Below are positions 60,850-64,000 of a stretch of DNA of 64,000 nucleotides, in pieces (positions within the stretch are counted from its first letter, which is position 1; each line of letters begins with the position of its first letter). This stretch comes from Chitinophagales bacterium. GTDB taxonomy: Bacteria; Bacteroidota; Bacteroidia; Chitinophagales; Saprospiraceae. The position numbers and the translations under genes were made by a program. Where the stretch lies: the NCBI GenBank assembly GCA_017303475.1, contig JAFLBO010000003.1, forward strand, positions 247,581 through 311,580, in the 5' to 3' direction. Below the pieces are notes generated by a model. It was not told the origin of the DNA, did no database searches, and saw only the letters and a list, made by a program, of their open reading frames with translations.

Positions 60850-61451
60850 GAAGCGGCTAAGGTAGCAGGTAAATGCTAAAAATGGACTAATTCAGCCATA
60901 AAACAAATCTTTTTACCGTAAAATGTTTTTTTCATGGATGAAGATTTGGCTCGTATGGATGCCTTGTATTAGGGAAACAAAAATTTTTACAAAAAAAAGC
61001 TTCCAAAAAGTTGATGTTTCCCGTCAAATCCCCCTAAAATTGCAGCAAGTAGTTTTTGTGTTTATTTGTTTGGGTTAGAATCCCTCGCTGCAAACAGTGA
61101 GGGATTTCTTTTTTGGGTCTATTTCCAGCCTATTTGTTGAACGGAAGATGTGATTTCAGTATTCCTGTTTAGTGCTATACTATTTTAACGTTACACCTAT
61201 TTGAGAGTCAAGTTATATTCCACTACCTTTGTTGCCAGATTTAGGTATAAAGTTATTTTCCAAATCTAGACGATTTAATCTCCTACCGTTATCGTAATCT
61301 TTTTGTTTTAGAGGTAATCAAATTGCTACAACTGCTGCATCCATTTTGTGGATCAGCAAAAGGGCGAATGTTTTGATTGTTGCTTTTGAATGGTAAATTC
61401 CATTCCAAAGCTAAGGTTTGTGCCTCATTATTCTAACCAATTACCGTTACC
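60850..61451. other. AT-rich intergenic region with an isolated terminator
   Basis: A 602-bp gap without a credible coding sequence. The only strong element is the hairpin with T-run at 61079-61114, which has no gene upstream of it on the plus strand within about 230 bp, so a small RNA or a leader is conceivable. A short inverted repeat GAATGG-N6-CCATTC lies at 61388-61405, just before the LytTR gene. Confidence 0.6.
61079..61114 (+). terminator. Strong intrinsic terminator with no obvious gene upstream
   Basis: AATCCCTCGCTG pairs with CAGTGAGGGATT (12 bp, one G-T pair, 4-nt loop CAAA) followed by TTCTTTTTT. The nearest gene on the left is transcribed away from it, and the LytTR gene starts about 340 bp later. 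It could end a short non-coding transcript. Confidence 0.85.
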
Positions 61452-61790
61452 ATGAACCAGCAATTTTGTTTTGTTAAAGACCAGAATGGGGGCTTTGCAA
61501 AAATTTACTTTGAAGATATTCTCTTCATAAAGAGTTTAGGAAACTACCTACAGTTTGTGACTACCAAAGGGACATTTGTTGCCCTTGGGACACTTGCTGC
61601 GTTAGAAACCGAATTAGGAGATTTGGGGTTTTTCGCAAGGGTACATAAATCATACATTGTCAATTTGGTTCGAATTGATCACTTGTCCTCTGATGGAATT
61701 TTGTTGGGAGGTCAGAGCCTGCCTGTTGGCGCCAAGTATATGGAGAGTATTAAAAGGGATTTTGTCTTTGCCAATTTGCTTAAACTATAA
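61452..61790 (+). CDS. Solo LytTR-type DNA-binding regulator
   Basis: A 112-residue protein consisting of a LytTR domain only: YFEDILFIKSLGNYLQFVT, LAALETELGDLGFFARVHKS and YIVNLVRIDHLSSDGILLG. No receiver or membrane part is present, so phosphorylation-based control is not evident. Its position 470 bp upstream of a large HYR adhesin gene suggests that it might control it. The surrounding DNA is noticeably more AT-rich than the rest of the window. Confidence 0.88.
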   Translation: MNQQFCFVKDQNGGFAKIYFEDILFIKSLGNYLQFVTTKGTFVALGTLAALETELGDLGFFARVHKSYIVNLVRIDHLSSDGILLGGQSLPVGAKYMESIKRDFVFANLLKL

Positions 61791-62261
61791 TATATGTTTG
61801 TATAAAATAGTAATGCTTTCATCCTTGATTTTACCCTTTTGGTAACAATTGTTAATTGGTGGGCTGCATAGAAATTACCTTTGAGGGTCGCCTATGGTGG
61901 CGTTAACTTGATCTTTCACCAAAATCCTGACAATTCTTTGTTCTAAAACCAAATTCTGCAGGTTTTCTGCTGTTTAATCTAGTCTTAATCCTCATCTCGG
62001 GATAGACTACCTTCCTACCAGATTTATTGTGTTTCAGCTTCATTAAAGTTGAATTTTCGCTTAGCTTAAGGGAGCCCTTAAGAATAAGCTTTACTAGTGC
62101 TTTTTCCATGTGTTGGATTTAGTCCAATTCAAGGGTAGTGTTCTTTTGCCCTAATCCGATTTCGTTCACCCGGATCATTGTACACGCTCTTTTTACGGTT
62201 TTTATGGGTTTTGCGCTCATGAGAACAGCCATTTTATTGCTCCAACAACAAAGCGTTTACA
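61791..62261. other. AT-rich intergenic region between the LytTR gene and the HYR adhesin
   Basis: A 471-bp gap. A small hairpin CGCC-TATGGT-GGCG is visible near 61890. A 68-residue open frame on the minus strand (61903-62109) has no recognisable features and is not called. No LytTR-type direct repeat was identified with confidence. Confidence 0.5.
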
Positions 62262-62426
62262 ATGAAAAAAAAATTACCATTCGCCACATTAACCCTGATT
62301 TTTTTCCAAATTCTGATAAGCACGAATCTTTTAGGTTCAGGTGACTCAACTATTACCAAAACCCCTAAGAATGGTGTAGGAGGGGAATCACCAATGCTTC
62401 GTACCAGGATATCCAGAGCAAACTGT

Positions 62427-62434
62427 GGGGGGGG
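62427..62434 (+). repeat. G8 homopolymer in the coding start of the HYR adhesin
   Basis: Eight consecutive G follow the codons for Ala-Asn-Cys. Eight leaves the downstream adhesin out of frame; nine restores it, and six also does. Such tracts are hot spots for slipped-strand mispairing and also for sequencing error. Confidence 0.95.
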
Positions 62435-63595
62435 CCATGCGATGCCGAACGATGGCAGAAAGGTGCTGCCTGGAATGCCGGATGTCCTAATCTGGAGGGC
62501 GCAATTAATGATGGACCATCTGCCAACGGTGGCATAGTAAGATGTGGCAATTCGGCTGAAACACAATCGAATATTGGTCCTAACTCCTGTTATGATCCCA
62601 ATGTTTTCACCGCAACTTCAGGAGCATGTACTGATCCTAACACCGGCCTTCCTACCAACATTACGCTGCCACTGGTTGATCAGGAGGTGCTTTGGTTTAA
62701 TTTTGATGTTCGGGCTTTTGCTGGCGGATATGATTTCCAGGTAATTGGCGGGGCTGAGGATATCGCCTGGATTCTATATTATTCAGATGTTCCTCAGAAT
62801 TGTGTAGGTGGATTTAATGCCGGACTTTCTGGTGATTGCAGCCAACTTACCTATTACACTTGCGGTACAAATTTTACAGGCTGGGCGGCTCAATCATTCA
62901 ATACTCCGATTTTTGATAAGACTACCAATCTTTATTTGTTGGTTTGGGATCAGGGTTTTAGTAAAGGTGATGTGCCTTCAGATAATTTTAGCATTAACTT
63001 TAAAGCCAGGTTTGGTTGTGGGGAGAATTGTGCTATGTACACAAATGGAGCTCCGGTACTTACCTGCAACCCGGACGGAAGCTATAAAGTGCTTATAAAT
63101 GTTGTTGGTACAAGCACCACTGTGAATGTTACAGCACCAGGTTCTACCTCCATTGTAACAGTACCTAATCCTTTGACTTTCACTGATTTGGACCCTGGTC
63201 CGCCGGCAAATGTGAATGCTGGTACGGTAACGGTTACCTATCCGGCAGGAGTAGATTACAATATTACATTGGATGCTACAGGAAATGGACCAAATTGTGG
63301 GAATATTATTGTTTAAGGTACTGCCCCAAATTGTTGTACGCCCCCTCCATGTTCCGTCACCGGCTCGAATATTGTGTGTCCGGGGGCTACCACTCAATTC
63401 TGTGGTCCGGCTGGCCAAGCTGGTTATTCTTGGACTATTGCTGGAGGTGGGACGATCATTGGTGCTGCTAACCAGCAATGTGTTAATGTTCAGGCTTCAG
63501 GTTCTTGTAATACAACATATACCTTAACCCTTACAGTTGGTGTTGGGGCATGTGTCTCAACTTGTACTAAAACGGTAACTGTTCAGGACAACACC

Positions 63596-64000
63596 GCACC
63601 TGTCATCACTTGTCCAACGGTAACTTCTCCGATTGAATGTCCGGCTACGCCTAACTTCGGCACAGCCACGGCCACAGATGCCTGCGATGGTACACCAACC
63701 ATTACGAGCAATGATGTTACCACACCGGGTGTGTGTCCACAGGAATACAGCGTAACCCGCACCTGGACAGCCACGGATGATTGTGGAAACACCTCTACCT
63801 GCAGCCGCACCATCTCTGTAACGGATAATACCGCACCTGTCATCACTTGTCCAACGGTTACGTCTCCGATTGAATGTCCGGCTACGCCATCCTTTGGAGC
63901 CGCCACGGCCACAGATGCCTGCGACGGTACACCAACCATTACGAGCAATGATGTTACCACACCGGGTGTGTGTCCACAGGAATACAGCGTAACCCGCACC
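63596..64000 (+). repeat. Near-identical 237-bp tandem units encoding HYR modules
   Basis: The second unit begins at 63833, 237 bp (79 codons) after the first. The two agree at nearly every base over the compared region (GCACCTGTCATCACTTGTCC start, DGTPTITSNDVTTPG and CPQEYSVTRT encoded in both). The array continues past the right edge, so the number of units cannot be counted. Confidence 0.93.

Larger units (their letters stand above)
62262..64000 (+). pseudogene. Large secreted HYR-repeat adhesin gene, interrupted by a G8 tract and an in-frame TAA (partial)
   Basis: It opens with the signal peptide MKKKLPFATLTLIFFQILI and reads to ISRANCGGG. There a run of eight G (62427-62434) shifts the frame. 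With nine (or six) G the reading continues without stop: PCDAERWQKGAAWNAGCPN, then LPLVDQEVLWFNFDVRAFAG and ARFGCGENCAMYTNGAPVL, until a TAA at 63314-63316 after NCGNIIV. Beyond it the same frame stays open to the right edge: GTAPNCCTPPPCS, a PKD-like module (YSWTIAGGGTIIGAAN), and HYR modules (APVITCPTVTSPIECPAT). The two lesions suggest either a phase-variable or decaying adhesin, or sequence errors. The C-terminus, where a T9SS domain would lie, is outside the window. Confidence 0.8.

Noticed and set aside
61903..62109. A 68-residue minus-strand frame near the LytTR gene
   Set aside because: No recognisable features, no promoter box and no support from its neighbours.
63583..63999. A minus-strand repeat protein of about 138 codons at the right edge
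   Set aside because: It is the antisense of the HYR units, which read as typical HYR modules on the plus strand.

Overview
The window looks like chromosomal DNA of a Bacteroidota bacterium, probably of the Saprospiria/Saprospiraceae type. The evidence is a gldN gene of the type IX secretion system (T9SS) and gliding machinery, about seven secreted proteins with T9SS C-terminal sorting domains (CTDs; one of type B), PKD and HYR surface modules, a DUF1800/DUF1501 pair, a DUF4407 protein, and several promoters of the Bacteroidota TAnnTTTG type. No rRNA, tRNA, CRISPR array, transposase or integrase was recognised. The taxonomic placement is inferred from gene content only.

Layout. 1-7.5 kb: a cut UPF0173 hydrolase, a BNR-type T9SS protein, the DUF1800/DUF1501 pair, a block of inverted repeats and a secreted Ig-like protein. 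7.7-11.5 kb: accD, a PMT/ArnT-like glycosyltransferase, a GNAT acetyltransferase and a gene holding only the N-terminal third of Mfd. 11.5-22.4 kb: a T9SS adhesin-like protein, heptose kinase, a metallo-beta-lactamase-fold hydrolase, DUF4407, gldN, gmhB, the Mrp/ApbC Fe-S carrier, a CoA transferase, NAD(P)HX repair and a LuxC-type acyl-CoA reductase. 22.5-27.1 kb: an ABC/HlyD/TolC export operon whose ATPase motifs are degenerate. 27.2-33.5 kb: large surface proteins and an OmpA-family lipoprotein. 33.7-43.6 kb: TsaC-like protein, Gfo/Idh oxidoreductase, 2-oxoacid:ferredoxin oxidoreductase (two subunits), LspA, a PQQ-type sugar dehydrogenase on the surface, a GH3 protein, DUF1801 and an SSAT-like acetyltransferase. 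43.6-53.7 kb: a T9SS protein, EttA-type ABC-F, a run of small metabolic genes with one frameshifted member (YndJ-like), a BtuF-like protein and a GT22-type mannosyltransferase. 53.8-60.8 kb: two Skp/OmpH chaperones, HutH, a TrxR-like ferredoxin-NADP reductase, a small membrane protein and a penicillin-acylase-family hydrolase. 61-64 kb: an AT-rich stretch with a solo LytTR regulator and a large HYR adhesin gene that is broken by a G8 tract and by an in-frame TAA and runs off the right edge.

How the genes fit together: much of the window serves the cell envelope. gldN, Skp, LspA, heptose synthesis (rfaE1, gmhB), two lipid-linked-sugar glycosyltransferases and the T9SS cargo all build or decorate the outer membrane. 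The rest is central metabolism and repair.

The most unusual feature is not a gene. Several intergenic gaps are filled with low-complexity repeat arrays that fold into long inverted repeats reaching the stop codons of the flanking genes. In one case a 71-bp-arm, almost perfect palindrome encodes the last residues and stop codons of both convergent neighbours. Two repeat families (GTGA/TCAC tetramers and AAATGACC-type decamers) recur at several places. The tetramer family keeps a consistent orientation relative to genes: TGAG in the sense direction after stop codons, CTCA before start codons.
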